NCBI GenBank assembly: GCA_010909725.1
Contig: JAACMV010000005.1
Coordinates: 744,001-808,000, forward strand
DNA length: 64,000 bases
From: Picochlorum sp. 'celeri'
Lineage: Eukaryota; Chlorophyta; Trebouxiophyceae
Reading direction: 5' to 3'
Shown here: piece by piece, positions 39,517 to 50,917 of the stretch
Layout of the letters: every line of letters begins with the position of its first letter
Position numbering within the stretch: position 1 is the stretch's first letter
Notes under the pieces: model-generated
Databases searched by the model: none
Told to the model about the DNA's origin: nothing
What the model saw: the letters and a program-made list of their open reading frames with translations, nothing else
Program-made: the position numbers and the translations under genes

Positions 39517-41319
39517 CTATGCATCACTTTTCAATGCTCCCCGGGGCACAAATTCACCATACTTTTTGAATTTCTTCCTAAATGAACGATTCCTACTGAA
39601 TGCACCTTCAATCGAGCCATCATCCTGAATCAGTTCTCTGATAGCATTCGCTAGATCTACGCCGTCTTCATCGACGATTGCCGTGACAACCCCCTTCTTT
39701 CCAGCTCTGCCTGTTCTCCCTGACCTATGCAGAAAATCTACTGCAGATGCTGGAAAGTCAGCATGAACAACATGAGATACTCCAGAAACATCAAGCCCCC
39801 GAGCAGTGGCATCCGTGCAGACAAATATAAAGCTTCTCGACGCATCTCCTCTCATTTGCACATATCGCAGTGACTCCTCTCGCTCAGCCTGACTGCTCCC
39901 TTTGTGATACTGCAATACCAGAGGTGATGATGCATCATCACCCTCTGAAGCAAGAGCATTTGACAGCATTGTCGCCATACTTTTGCACGATTTCGTATCT
40001 TTTGTAAACACCATCACTCTTCCTGAACCCTGCTGAATCTCTTCATCGCTCTGAATGATGTCAATGAGAACATCATGCTTGTGTCGTTCCCCATCGTGGG
40101 CAGACTCCCATCGAAACTCAACCTGCTGCATCGTCTTGTGCAACTGCTGTCCACTAATCCATGTTGCAGTCGGAAATTCCTTTGCAATTTTCGCTCCAAC
40201 TGTCTCTTTACCCTCTGTTGGCATTGTTGCTCCAACAAAGCAGTACTGTCGCAGCCAAACATTGGATGGATTCAAATCATCTCCTGGCCTCCTCCCTTCA
40301 ATAAAATCACATGCACCTTCTTCCACCATACCTCTACCACCATACAACTGTGCCGCCTTGCGAATATGCCGCGGCATAGACCAATACTCATCAAGACTAA
40401 TCCCCACTTCCTCACAGGCCCTCAGCGCTGCCCTTTCACGATCCCCACCTCTCAACTCACCCATCAAATGCTCAATACTTTTACCATATGCCCCTCCAAG
40501 CAGCATGTCTGCTTCATCCAACACCACAAACCGCGCCCAATCTTTCAACCCTTGCATTGTCCACTCAGGCCCGATCAACGGCCCAGTTCCATTCAGCAAG
40601 GAATGCAATGCCCCTGGTGTTGTCACAACTACATCTGGAAACCCTTCCCTTGAATCATCATATGAAATTTGCTGCGCTGACACATACACCGCTTTAATCA
40701 GATCACTCCCACCATAAATCGAATCAATCACATCAACAACTTGTTTGCACAGAACAGCATTAGGACATAGCACCAGCACAGAAGATGCATGCTCTCTCGA
40801 CCGAAGCTCCTCCACCACACTCTCCTCCATAATATCATCATCCACGTCCCCTCTATCGTCACCTCGCGCATCAATCAAATTCTCTATGAGAGGCACCAAA
40901 TATGCCATGGTCTTTCCACTCCCAGTCTCTGCAGCCAAAACCACATCCCCACCCTTCCGAAGCGCAGCGTATGAATCACGCTGCGCCTTTGACATTGTTG
41001 TAAACCCAGCCTCCTCGAGCAAGCCACACATCTCATGCCCCACCCCATTCTCTGAAAATGTGACATTGCTAAAAAACACATCGTCAACCTCGGCAGCATA
41101 ACAACTGAAACCGTGTCTCTTCCGTCTATGTTGCTTTAAAATTGCATTAACTGTATCATGAGATCCTAATCTATAACTCAGATTGCGATGTGAAGATTCT
41201 ACTCCATAGAACCGACTCCAAACCTGCCATGCATGTGGTCCTCTGACCGTCACTGGCGACAATATTCGCTTTGACGCTAGAAGAACACGCATTGGGTAAT
41301 AGTAATACATCGCATTCAA
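39517..41319 (-). CDS. DEAD-box RNA helicase, plastid RH22/RH39-like
   Basis: A 600-residue DEAD-box helicase. Motifs: AAETGSGKTMAYL (Walker A), TPGALHSLLNGTG, VLDEADMLLGG (DEAD), GATMP in place of SAT, and HRSGRTGRAGKKG. The C-terminal NRSFRKKFKKYGEF resembles plant plastid helicases RH22 and RH39, which assist 50S ribosome assembly. The first 70 residues contain a tyrosine run, then MRVLLASKRILSPVTV, a plausible organelle presequence starting at Met10 (41292). The long loop between DEAD and GAT is also characteristic of this subgroup. Subgroup and compartment are inferences. Converges with the PPR gene across about 250 nt. Confidence 0.88.
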   Translation of the reverse strand: MNAMYYYYPMRVLLASKRILSPVTVRGPHAWQVWSRFYGVESSHRNLSYRLGSHDTVNAILKQHRRKRHGFSCYAAEVDDVFFSNVTFSENGVGHEMCGLLEEAGFTTMSKAQRDSYAALRKGGDVVLAAETGSGKTMAYLVPLIENLIDARGDDRGDVDDDIMEESVVEELRSREHASSVLVLCPNAVLCKQVVDVIDSIYGGSDLIKAVYVSAQQISYDDSREGFPDVVVTTPGALHSLLNGTGPLIGPEWTMQGLKDWARFVVLDEADMLLGGAYGKSIEHLMGELRGGDRERAALRACEEVGISLDEYWSMPRHIRKAAQLYGGRGMVEEGACDFIEGRRPGDDLNPSNVWLRQYCFVGATMPTEGKETVGAKIAKEFPTATWISGQQLHKTMQQVEFRWESAHDGERHKHDVLIDIIQSDEEIQQGSGRVMVFTKDTKSCKSMATMLSNALASEGDDASSPLVLQYHKGSSQAEREESLRYVQMRGDASRSFIFVCTDATARGLDVSGVSHVVHADFPASAVDFLHRSGRTGRAGKKGVVTAIVDEDGVDLANAIRELIQDDGSIEGAFSRNRSFRKKFKKYGEFVPRGALKSDA

Positions 41320-41527
41320 TTTATTTTACCTGACCAATGCTGCCAATTGTTGAGGAACAATTCAAATCGATCCAAGTTTTGTTGCGATTTTAATGATCGA
41401 AATACGGAGTTTCTTGTGTTCTCAGAGTACCATTTTCTTTGGCGTGGTGACAATAATACATGTATCTGTTTAAAACCTATTATTTAATGCGACCAAAGGA
41501 AATCGTATTATTGTAGAATATCGGACC

Positions 41528-42661
41528 ATGGGAGATCACACTAAACCATTGCTGGATGGTGTTCCAGATACTTTTGGAAATGAATCTTCTTCTTCTTTCC
41601 CTAGAGACGACCAAGAAGCAGCGGTAGTTGATGACGGAGCCAATACGATTGATCCGGCTATACGATGTACTCTCGATGAAGGAGAATCGCAGCACTCGGG
41701 GGCACGAAAGGCAACCGTACGTTTCACCTTTGTTCCACAAAAAGCAAAGGAGACAGTCTGATACCGTTCCTTATGTATCATGTAGATTCGAAAATTGTCG
41801 CTTTGCTTACTTCTAGCTCTTCTATTCATGTTTGTTGAAATATTTGGAGGTATTTGGGCAGGATCTCTCGCCATTATTACAGATGCTGCTCATTTATTGG
41901 CAGATGTGAGTGGATTTGGAGTGAGTTTGATGGCCATGTGGTATTCTGCGAGGCAGAGCAAGTCTCATTCGTATAGCTATGGATATGCTCGTATAGAGAC
42001 TCTGGCAGCATTAGCGAGTGTTTTAACTGTATGGTTGGTGACTGGTATCCTGGTATGGGAAGCCATTCAGAGGATCCAACACCCGACGCCAGTCAATAGT
42101 TTTATGATGGTTATTTTGGCATCCATTGGCATTGTGATCAATATTGTTCTCATGGCGGTATTGGGTGGGCATGGACACGGTCACGATGGTCATCATCACC
42201 ACGATCATGGGCATGACTTGAATCTCAGGGGAGCTATTATTCATGTGATTGGAGACCTGATCCAGTCAGTTGGCGTCTTTGTCGGAGGGTTGCTCATGTG
42301 GTGGCACAGGGACTCCCCTGCCTGGCTCATTGTCGACCCAATATGCACACTGTTGTTCGCATGTATAGTATTATGGAGCACCTCGAGTCTGATACGGGAC
42401 ATTGGTGATATCTTAATGGAGAGAAGCCCGAGAGGCGTGGATGGAGCCATGATTCAGCGAGAACTCCAAAATATTGAGGGTGTCTCTCGCGTCAATGATT
42501 TCCATGTATGGTCTTTAACGCCAACAGTTCCTCTGTTGGCAGCACATTTGCATATTGAGGACGTGTATGAGCAACCAAGGGTGTTGTATGAAGCAAAGCA
42601 GGTCTCATCCCAGCATGGCATCGATCATTCGACCTTTGAGATTGTTCTATCGACTGCATGA
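41528..42661 (+). CDS. CDF zinc transporter (MTP1/ZAT-like)
   Basis: A cation diffusion facilitator of about 354 residues. Exon 1 (41528-41716) gives a 63-residue acidic cytosolic N-terminus. The 69-nt intron is 41717-41785 (GTACG...TGTAG, phase 0). Exon 2 (41786-42661) holds six membrane segments and the C-terminal domain. Zinc-site motifs are HLLADVSG in the second helix (preceded by ITDAAH) and HVIGDLIQSVG in the fifth. A histidine-rich loop (GHGHGHDGHHHHDHGHD, about residues 191-207) lies between helices four and five, as in plant MTP1 vacuolar Zn/H antiporters. Direction is into a vacuole or secretory compartment by family analogy. Confidence 0.92.
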
Positions 42662-42865
42662 AGAGTATATTTTGCAAGCAAATATATGACGCTGATTCAC
42701 GGTGGCATGAATGCAGTCTTTCATTCATGCAGGGTGCATGAGTTTGACCCTGTGGGACTGCACGATGCATGTGTATGTATCCTGTACGAACGTTTCATTC
42801 TTATATAATTATTATTACAATTTACTATATCTGTTACAATATTTCGATCGATTCAGGCTTGAACT

Positions 42866-44691
42866 ATGGTTCTTCCGAGGGTCTCGTTTGAAACCAACCG
42901 TCCGCTCGCCGTAGATACGCACGCAATCAAGCATCGCGCATCATTGCTTCATATTCAAGAACAAAAAGGTCCAGAAACACCAAATATGGTGACCAAAGGG
43001 GCTGTGTCGGAACAAGAGCATGAAGACACGCCACCCCCAAAGTCCGCTTTTGTTCCGGTCGAGAAGGCGATCCGGGAGACCAGTGCTCCTCAGCGATACA
43101 TTTCTAATCATCACTATGATGAACAAATGAACGCAGAAGGACTTGCAGGCATCGTGGACAGCGTCGGATCCAAGGTGAGGCAGTTGGCACGCGTGCTCAA
43201 GCAGGTCGAGGGGATGGTGTCTTCAGTTGAGATGCGGATGGATGGCTCTATGAGGGAACGGTCGGCGTTGCAGTCGAAGAATGATCATCTGATGAATACA
43301 GTGAAAGGCCTGGAGAATGATGTGCGTCTTGCGCAGCGGGAGTGTCGTGATGCGGAGAGGCATGTAGCACATGTGCAGGACAAGGTGGAAGATACAGAGA
43401 GGGATCTGCGTCGCCTGGAAGAGGAGTACAAGCGCCTCGAGGAATCCAAAATATCTGATTCATTTCAGTGGGATGTACTGCGGGTAGATTTGGAGAAAGA
43501 GGTTGAGGCGCTACGGGCCATGGTAAGAGTACGAGAGGATCGTGTTGCACATGATGCTCGCATGTTGTCTGCATTGCAGGCAAAGGTTGGTGAACTGGAG
43601 TCGCAGATCACTCAGATGAAGGAGGAAAAAGATGTTTTATCGCAGAGGTACTTGGCGCAAAAATCTGAATTGGATACGGTGCTCAATGCCTTGGCTCGGG
43701 AACAGAAGGATCATGCAAAGTCAAGAGATGCCCTCCAGTCATTGACAGCGACGAATGCTGATCTGAATACTGCCATGAAAGAAATAGAGGTGTGTGCTTT
43801 ATCCTTCTTTTCCTCTCGTATGATGATCTTGTCAGAGAGAACAAAAATTTCAGATTTTCAAACTCGTTCCATATCACCATACTTGTGTAGGCTGCCAAAA
43901 AGGATGTCGAGACACGTTTGGAGCTCGTACAGAGCGACAAGAACCATGTCGTGAACAAGCTTGAATTCCTTCAGGTATGTGATGGATCGACGCGTAACTC
44001 CTTATGATCATAGACTATTCTACATACTAAATATATATATCATGCGCAGATGAGTAATACGAAAGATGTGGAGCGTTCTGAGAAGATGCTTGGAGAGATG
44101 AAATCATGCCATGCTGAGGCAATTGCATCCAAGGAGGAAGAAATTCGCTGTCAGAAAGGCTTGCGCGATGCTGCTGTTGCTGACGCTGATAGCCTTCGAC
44201 AACAGATCATCTCGCTTGAAGAGAAATTTTCAAAAGAGAAAGCGTCGCTTGGAGATGATCTAGAGCAACTCAAAGGCACCAATGCCACTCTGGAAGCATC
44301 AAACGCTGTGCTGCAGGCATCTGTGAGGGAACTTGAGATGACATGCGATGCAGAGCGTCGCAAAGTGAGTGATCTCGAAGAAAAGATGGACAAGGCCATC
44401 CGAGAGACTGAGGAAGTCGAAAAGCGGAACAAATCCCTCGAGGAGAGTCAAGGAATTCTCAAAGATCGACTGGAAGAATGTGAAGCTATTATCAAACTGC
44501 ATGAAGAAATACAATCTAAGGCGAAGACTATAGATGCCTCCCCGACGCCTCTACATGATGATGACTATGATCATCAAGAAGAAAAGGCAAAGAGATCACG
44601 CCATGCATCAATGGAAACATCCGTCAGGCGCAAGATTGCCAGGAGAATGAAAGCGTCACAGCACATTCAGACTGGCGCCACCAAACCATGA
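42866..44691 (+). CDS. Coiled-coil protein, unrecognised, three exons
   Basis: A reconstructed 549-residue protein with no known domain. Exons 42866-43789, 43891-43974 and 44050-44691 join in phase 0 through introns of 101 nt (GTGTG...TGTAG) and 75 nt (GTATG...CGCAG). The N-terminus (about 90 residues) is unstructured and starts MVLPRVSFETNRPLAV. The rest, from about residue 95 to 500, is almost continuous coiled coil with heptads rich in Glu, Lys, Arg and Leu. A basic tail ends RRKIARRMKASQHIQ. This layout fits a cytoskeletal, centrosomal or tethering protein (inference only). The unspliced frame would stop after 362 codons. Confidence 0.75.
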
Positions 44692-44793
44692 GTTTGCTAC
44701 ATCTATAGAGAGTCCAGATCATTACGTAGCATTATGTATCATTTGAAAAATGTTTTTACATACGTCGAGTAGACTAGTACTACAAATCATAAA

Positions 44794-47700
44794 ATGAAGC
44801 CACAGGTAACGAAACATGGGCGTTTGATACGTCCAGTCTCTGAGTCTGCAAGGATCGATATAGCCAAAGTAATTGCTGATTTTCAAGCAAGTGATGAACA
44901 AGGTATGCTAAAGATGTAATCGAATGGCGCTATCAAGGCTGACTGTGACATGCATTGCGTTTAAACTGTACAGAACACGCATTTCCTCCTGATTTAACAA
45001 ACCACGAGCGCGCTATTGTTCATAATGAATGCAAAAAGTATGGCTTGATATCCAAATCGTTTGGCAAAGGGAGTACTCGGGCTGTGCACGTATTCAAACA
45101 GCGGAAGCAACGGTCAAACAACGAGACGTGCTATACATTCTCGCTTCAGAATGAGACGCTTTCTCGGATCGAGGCGTATCTCGAACGGTTTCCTCCGAGT
45201 AGAGATGAGATTTCAACCATTGTTGGGGAGTCTCAAGCGGCGGTAGATGGCAGGAATATGCTGTCACAATCATACACAGATGCAGCACAGCTCAAGGGGC
45301 ATGGAAAGGTGCCACATAAGAAAACACGACAGAAGCGAGCCATGGATATGGAGCAGAGTGAGATTACGTCGCGTCATGATCGATGGTTGCACTCGATGAA
45401 TACTGGAAAAGGCAAAGACATGGAGCGAATACGCAAGTCTCTGCCTATTGCAAAGCACAAGGAGGAGATTTTGCAGGCAGTTGAAAGCAGCCAGGTTGTC
45501 TTGATTGCTGGAGAGACTGGGTGTGGTAAGACGACTCAAGTTCCTCAATATATTCTAGAAAGTTGCTGGGAGAAGGGAAAGCCGTGCAGGGTCATGTGCA
45601 CGCAGCCCAGAAGGTTGAGTGCCACATCAGTTGCTGAGAGAATTGCTCAAGAGCGCTGTGAATCAATTGGGGACAATGTGGGGTACACGATCCGTTTGGA
45701 CAAGAAGGGAGGAGACGACACTGCAATAATGTTTTGTACAAATGGTATCATGCTACGGATGTTGACCTCAACGATGGATAATGCGCTGGATGATGTCACC
45801 CATATTGTTGTGGATGAAATTCACGAGAGAGATCGGTTTGCGGATTTCATGCTGATTTGTATCCGGGATATTCTGCCAAAATATCCGCAACTTCGGTTGA
45901 TTTTGATGTCGGCGACATTGCATGAGGATTTATTCTCAAAGTATTTTGGAGGATGTCCCATCATTCGGGTACCAGGATTTACATTTCCAGTCAAAGACTA
46001 CTTTTTGGAGGATGTGCTTCGAATAACAGGGTATGAGCAAGCTGCTATGCGGCAGTTGTCAATGGAACTTGGACATGCACCATCACATACGATATCACAA
46101 GGTTCGATTAGTAAGAAGAAGGCAAAGGCGTTGAGCGAAGCGATTGAAAGTGCATTCAAGCAAGGGGATGATGATGATTTTGAACGGCTGCTTGAGCTCA
46201 CAGGGTCTGCAGACACAGAATCCCTCCATGATAAGAATGTGACTATAAATTTTCAGCATCCAGATAATGGAACGACTGCGCTTTTCTGTGCTTGTTTTCA
46301 TGGTAGGGGTGATATTGTGAGTATCCTATTGGCAAACGGGGCAGATCCATCCATCAGGGCACAAAATGGAATGACACCAGTGGAATGTGCCAGGCAATTT
46401 GGTCACGAGGAGCTCGCCAATCTTATCGATGTCCACACACATCAGGTCTCTAGTCAAAGTAATATTGCAGATGCAGCGTTAGCATTGAGCCATTACCAGT
46501 CAAATACAGATGTTGATGATGTTGATATTGGGCTGATTGAAGAGCTATTGCTTTTTGTGTGTGGAGAGAAGCGCCAAGGAAAGACAGTTGAAGGTCTGGA
46601 TGCCGCTATTTCTGCTGTTGAGAGCGATGCAAGTGCAATTCTTATTTTCCTTCCTGGGTGGGATGAAATCATGCGGCTGAAAGATGCCTTGGATCAGTCA
46701 GGATATTTTGGCAATCCTCAAAAGTACATTGTCCTTCCTCTCCATTCCATGGTATCACCTGTAGAGCAGCGAAAAGTTTTCCAGAGACCCCCTCGAAATG
46801 TACGAAAGATTATCCTCTCCACAAACATTGCAGAGACTGCCATTACAATTGATGATGTGGCTCTCATCATTGACAGTGGCAGGCAAAAGGAAAAATCATT
46901 TGATCCGTACAGTGGCGTCTCGACGCTTCAGAGTGGCTGGATCAGCAAAGCATCAGCAAAGCAAAGAAAGGGAAGAGCTGGTCGATGTCGAAAAGGCTTG
47001 GCGTTTCACATGTACTCGAGACAGCGATATGAAGCAATGGATGAGTATCAGGCACCAGAGCTGATGAGGACTCCGCTGGAAGAAATGGGACTCCAAGTCA
47101 AACTTATCGATGACAATACAAAGATAGGCGAGTTTCTGTCAAAAGCTGTAGAGCCTCCAGTGTCAAAAGCTGTTGACTCTGCAATCAAACTGCTTGAAAA
47201 TATCGGTGCAATTGAGGAAGACACAGAGAAACTGACAGTCCTCGGATCGCATTTAGCAAGGCTCCCCATCCCTCCAAAACTTGGAAAACTACTCCTCTAT
47301 GGTGTACTATTCGACTGTTTGGATCCCATTTTGACCTTGTCGTGCTGTCTGGCGTATAGAGACCCATGGGTACTCCCAGCCAGTGTGGATGGACGGCGTC
47401 GAGCCTCTCAGATCAAAGTCAATTTCAGTTCACGTGGTTCAGGATTCTCTGACCACCTTGCTACTGCAGTTGCCTACAATGAATGGAAACAAAGACAGCG
47501 GTCAGGAAATGGATGGACTTATTGCAATCAAAACTTTCTGAACAATGCCACGATGACAATGATTGATGGCATGAGGACTCAGCTCTTGGGAGAACTCATG
47601 GACAAGGGATTCATTACATCGCTGGAGAGCGCTTCATCAAAAGCAACAAGACTGAACCTTGTTCGTTCAGTCATTGCTTTGGGGCTCTATCCAAATATAG

Positions 47701-48518
47701 GAAGAGTCGCTGCAAACCCCAGACGAGACCAGAAATCCAAAGCAGCCATGATCAATGCTCGAGGTGAGCGTGTCCGTGTGCATCCAAGCTCCGTGAACAT
47801 TAGCATAAAGAATCCCGTAGACACACAAGAAGACCTAGGAAGACCAAGTTTACTTGTATATGACGAGCTGACCCGTGGAGATGCCGTCATTTACGTCAAA
47901 TCGTGCACAGAGGTGAACCCCCATGCAGCCTTTTTGGTGTCCTCTCATCTCACCCTCACATGCCTTCGCGATGATGAAGATGACGATGCACAGAACGAGA
48001 CAATTTCAGAGTCGGTTCGAAAAATGGATATTAACGAGATTGAGGAATTGCAGTCTATGATGGATGACACGACACAGTCGTTTTGGCAGGCTATGGAGTC
48101 CTTCAAGGACAAAAGGATGCTCCTCACAGTTGACGGATGGCTCCGCTTCAGCATGCCAGCCTCCTCAGCGCTCTACATTAGTATTCTCCGCCAGAGACTA
48201 GTATCAGCGTTTGCATTCAGAGCAAGCCATCCAAAAACACGCCTCCCACACACCCTGACCGTCTGTGTCAATCTCATTGGCAACATTCTTGACAAGGATG
48301 GACAGCGGCTCTATTCTTCTCAGAACGATGCATCCTATGTCCGCCACCAGCACAGAAAACCATCCCATCCAAAATCAGCAGCTAATGCCCCACCTCCTCC
48401 GCCCCCTTCTCGCCAGCACAAACACACATCACCACTTCCAGAAGATCAAAAGAAGAAGAGGAGACACAAGTCTGGCAACCAAAAACAGCAGCATATACCA
48501 AAGAAATCGTCAGTATAA
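44794..48518 (+). CDS. DEIH-box RNA helicase with R3H and ankyrin repeats
   Basis: A DExH/RHA helicase of about 1217 residues, like YTHDC2/plant NIH. Exon 1 (44794-44902) encodes MKPQVTKHGRLIRPVSESAR. The 71-nt intron is 44903-44973 (GTATG...TACAG, phase 1). An R3H domain follows (FPPDLTNHERAIVHNECKKYG). The motor has GETGCGKTTQVPQY near 215, DEIHERD near 318 in place of DEAH, SATLHEDLF and QRKGRAGR. Two ankyrin repeats (NGTTALFCACFHGRGD, then GMTPVECARQFGHEELANLI) sit between the two RecA domains at about 464-523, as in YTHDC2. No YTH domain is seen; the C-terminus is a basic, proline-rich tail. Role: RNA binding and unwinding, target unknown. Confidence 0.9.
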
Positions 48519-48645
48519 ATACATAACACCATGCGTGTACTCAATACATAGTAATGACTACCAACAACAACAACATATATTTCTCTCTCACTCAGTTACA
48601 TGTAGTGTACTATATATTGTAAAAACCTTGCAAAAATACACAACG

Positions 48646-49361
48646 CTACATGAGCCGTCTCAACCGCAGCTCTCTGAACCCACCTTCAGGCACCTTCTCC
48701 CGAAGCTCCTCTTTATCTTCAGCAAACGCACTCCTATACACCATCACCTCTGTAATCTTTGTCCGATCCTTTGTAAATCGAAACATATTCACCCCAGAAA
48801 ACGTCGATGTATGATGTGATGGCTTATGCCCATGGTATTCCCCCAAATTTGAAGCAAACCCTTCATACCTCACCCACAACCCATTCATATCACACGTCGC
48901 CATATCCACAATATCCACATGAAAATCAGGAAACGCCTCCTTCAGATCATGCAGGTAATGCTTCAATCCCTCTGGGCCAACACATGGGTGCAGAGGATCC
49001 CACACAAGATCCATATGCACTGCATTGTCATCAAAAATCTCATCCGCAATGGCCTCATGTCCCTTGTTCACAAAGTCTATAAAGTACTTTTCCGTCATCT
49101 ACATGGCAGCATTCTTATTAATAAGAAAAAAAAAAGAGTTGAGGAAAGAAAAACAAAAAACAAGAGTGTGTTTCGTACAGTCATCATATCCTTGATCCTC
49201 CAGTCCTGAACTTCCTCCGTATCTTTAATATTGAAAACCCTTACTGCTCCGATACGACCGGAACGGCGATGCGCCGAGACCAGTGAATGTTTCCTGGATG
49301 CCGATCCAACGTTCATGGCCACCCCAGCCACAGCCGTCTTTTGCGTCGATACTACCCTCAT
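48646..49361 (-). CDS. Organelle SnoaL/NTF2-like domain protein
   Basis: A 211-residue protein with an NTF2-like (SnoaL/polyketide-cyclase type) fold. Exon 1 (49361-49179) encodes a plastid-type transit peptide (MRVVSTQKTAVAGVAMNVGS). The 80-nt intron (49178-49099) starts GTACG, ends TGTAG, phase 0, and joins to MTEKYFIDFVNKGHEAIADE. The fold is marked by VGPEGLKHYLHDLKEAFPDFHV and a beta-rich tail with HHTSTFSGVNMFRF. Such domains host many activities, so no substrate is given. Its ATG lies 34 nt after the stop of the PP2C gene on the same strand. Confidence 0.75.
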
Positions 49362-49395
49362 AACGTACTACTATTGTTTCTGAAAGATAATAATT

Positions 49396-50586
49396 TTAAA
49401 TTACATACGACGGGATATGGGGTGATTCTTTTTCCTTGTCTTTTTTATCGACGACTCGAACATCCGAGACCTCGTGTCGGATGACGGCATCCATAAAGGA
49501 TTCTCCCGAGAAGAAGATCACTGCCGCAGACGTATTATCTGCTGCTCCTACTGCTTTTATTTGCATCTCAACACACGCTTTGCACAAGTCCATGGCGACA
49601 CGTGATTCTCGATCGGGTGAAGAACGCTTGGAGGCAAGCGAACTGCAGACAAAGACGACAGCATCTCTGGGATGCATGGCATCCCATACTCCGTCCGTGG
49701 CGAGAATGAGGCACACATCTTTCCCATCATCTATATCATAGAAGGAAATTTCGGGGCTAGGGATGACTCCAAATGCTTGCAAATGATAATGGCCTACTGC
49801 TCGGGTCATGCCCAGTGCGACAGAAGAGAGGCCACCGAGGTTGCTGACTTCCAAATACCCATCTTCTCTGAGCGCCGCGAGGCCGAGGAGATCTTCATCC
49901 TCGCACAAAAATTCTCCTATTCTATACCTCTCTGAGATATTATGCCCCGAATGGGGCTTTGTGAGTTCCGTTGCCACCAGGAATTGCCCATCTAATGAAC
50001 CAAGAATGACATCACTGTCCCCAACATGCCCAACAGCAACAAACCCTGGTTCCAAGACCACCACGCTCGCTGTCGTTCCGAATTCCACAAGTCTCGCACC
50101 GGCAGTTGGGTTTGTATATATTGCAGCTGTATCATTGCGTTTGTCTCGAGACTGCAATTCAAACACATGGTGACCCATGCCAGTGCCATCTGGAAATGAA
50201 TATTTTGGCGGAGCAGCTTGGTATATGTCCAACACGCACGCATGCGCCTTTTGGAACGCTGTATCAAACATTTCCCGTATACGCCTCTTCCCCCACGCCC
50301 TCAAATACCCCGCCTCATCCTTGTTCTTCTTCAATCCGTTCTGTGCTATAACATGTTCTTGAATACACGCAACTATATGTGTTACTAATTCTCTCCCAGC
50401 TGCTTCCGCAGCCACCTCACCCAACATACCATGCCCATCAAGGACGGCAGCAATGATGATGTGCTTGTCAGTCTGAGGAATTGGAATCCGATGCACGAGC
50501 GAGACGTCTTGGTTGAGTGCCCCGTACTTTGTTCCCACCACACTTGCGTGGCCGCTCACCATCGCAGAAGTCTGCTTTCTAAGCAT
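49396..50586 (-). CDS. PP2C-type protein phosphatase
   Basis: A 396-residue metal-dependent Ser/Thr phosphatase. Visible motifs are KYGALNQDVS, AAVLDGHGMLGEVAA (metal-binding Asp and Gly), HVGDSDVILG, LATDGVWDAM and AADNTSAAVIFF (metal-binding Asp near the end). All core residues of PP2C are kept. A divergent insert (residues about 120-180) contains KYSFPDGTGMGHHVFELQS. No transmembrane segment or transit peptide is evident. TGTAA overlaps the last codons. Subgroup and substrate cannot be named. The downstream SnoaL-type gene on the same strand begins 34 nt after the stop. Confidence 0.88.
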   Translation of the reverse strand: MLRKQTSAMVSGHASVVGTKYGALNQDVSLVHRIPIPQTDKHIIIAAVLDGHGMLGEVAAEAAGRELVTHIVACIQEHVIAQNGLKKNKDEAGYLRAWGKRRIREMFDTAFQKAHACVLDIYQAAPPKYSFPDGTGMGHHVFELQSRDKRNDTAAIYTNPTAGARLVEFGTTASVVVLEPGFVAVGHVGDSDVILGSLDGQFLVATELTKPHSGHNISERYRIGEFLCEDEDLLGLAALREDGYLEVSNLGGLSSVALGMTRAVGHYHLQAFGVIPSPEISFYDIDDGKDVCLILATDGVWDAMHPRDAVVFVCSSLASKRSSPDRESRVAMDLCKACVEMQIKAVGAADNTSAAVIFFSGESFMDAVIRHEVSDVRVVDKKDKEKESPHIPSYVI

Positions 50587-50917
50587 GCTTGTTTATTGAA
50601 TAATGGGTCTCGCTGCGTCTTGCTTTATGTATGAAGAGCGAAACCCGAGTCCTGTGCTCTGTCGTTGACTGCTTATCGTCTCTCTGCTTGTCACATGAAT
50701 CATACCGTTTCAAAGGCCTTGGAATACATGATGAATAAATATATTAAAAAATATGAGATACATGGATACATATAGAAGAAAATATCAGGTGGGTCTGATA
50801 GAAGTCGTCTCGGCGGACTCTCGCCCTCCTAGAATAAAACATTAAAAATAACAAGATGCTATCTACTCGTGCAAGGCATTGATGCGATCTACTATTTTAT
50901 TGTGATTGTGTTGTATC
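50587..50917. other. Divergent promoter region, PP2C and SAM carrier
   Basis: About 330 nt between the two starts, A/T-rich from about 50730 to 50790 and containing TATTTTATTGTGATTGTG just before the carrier gene. No gene, repeat or RNA is recognised. Confidence 0.4.
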
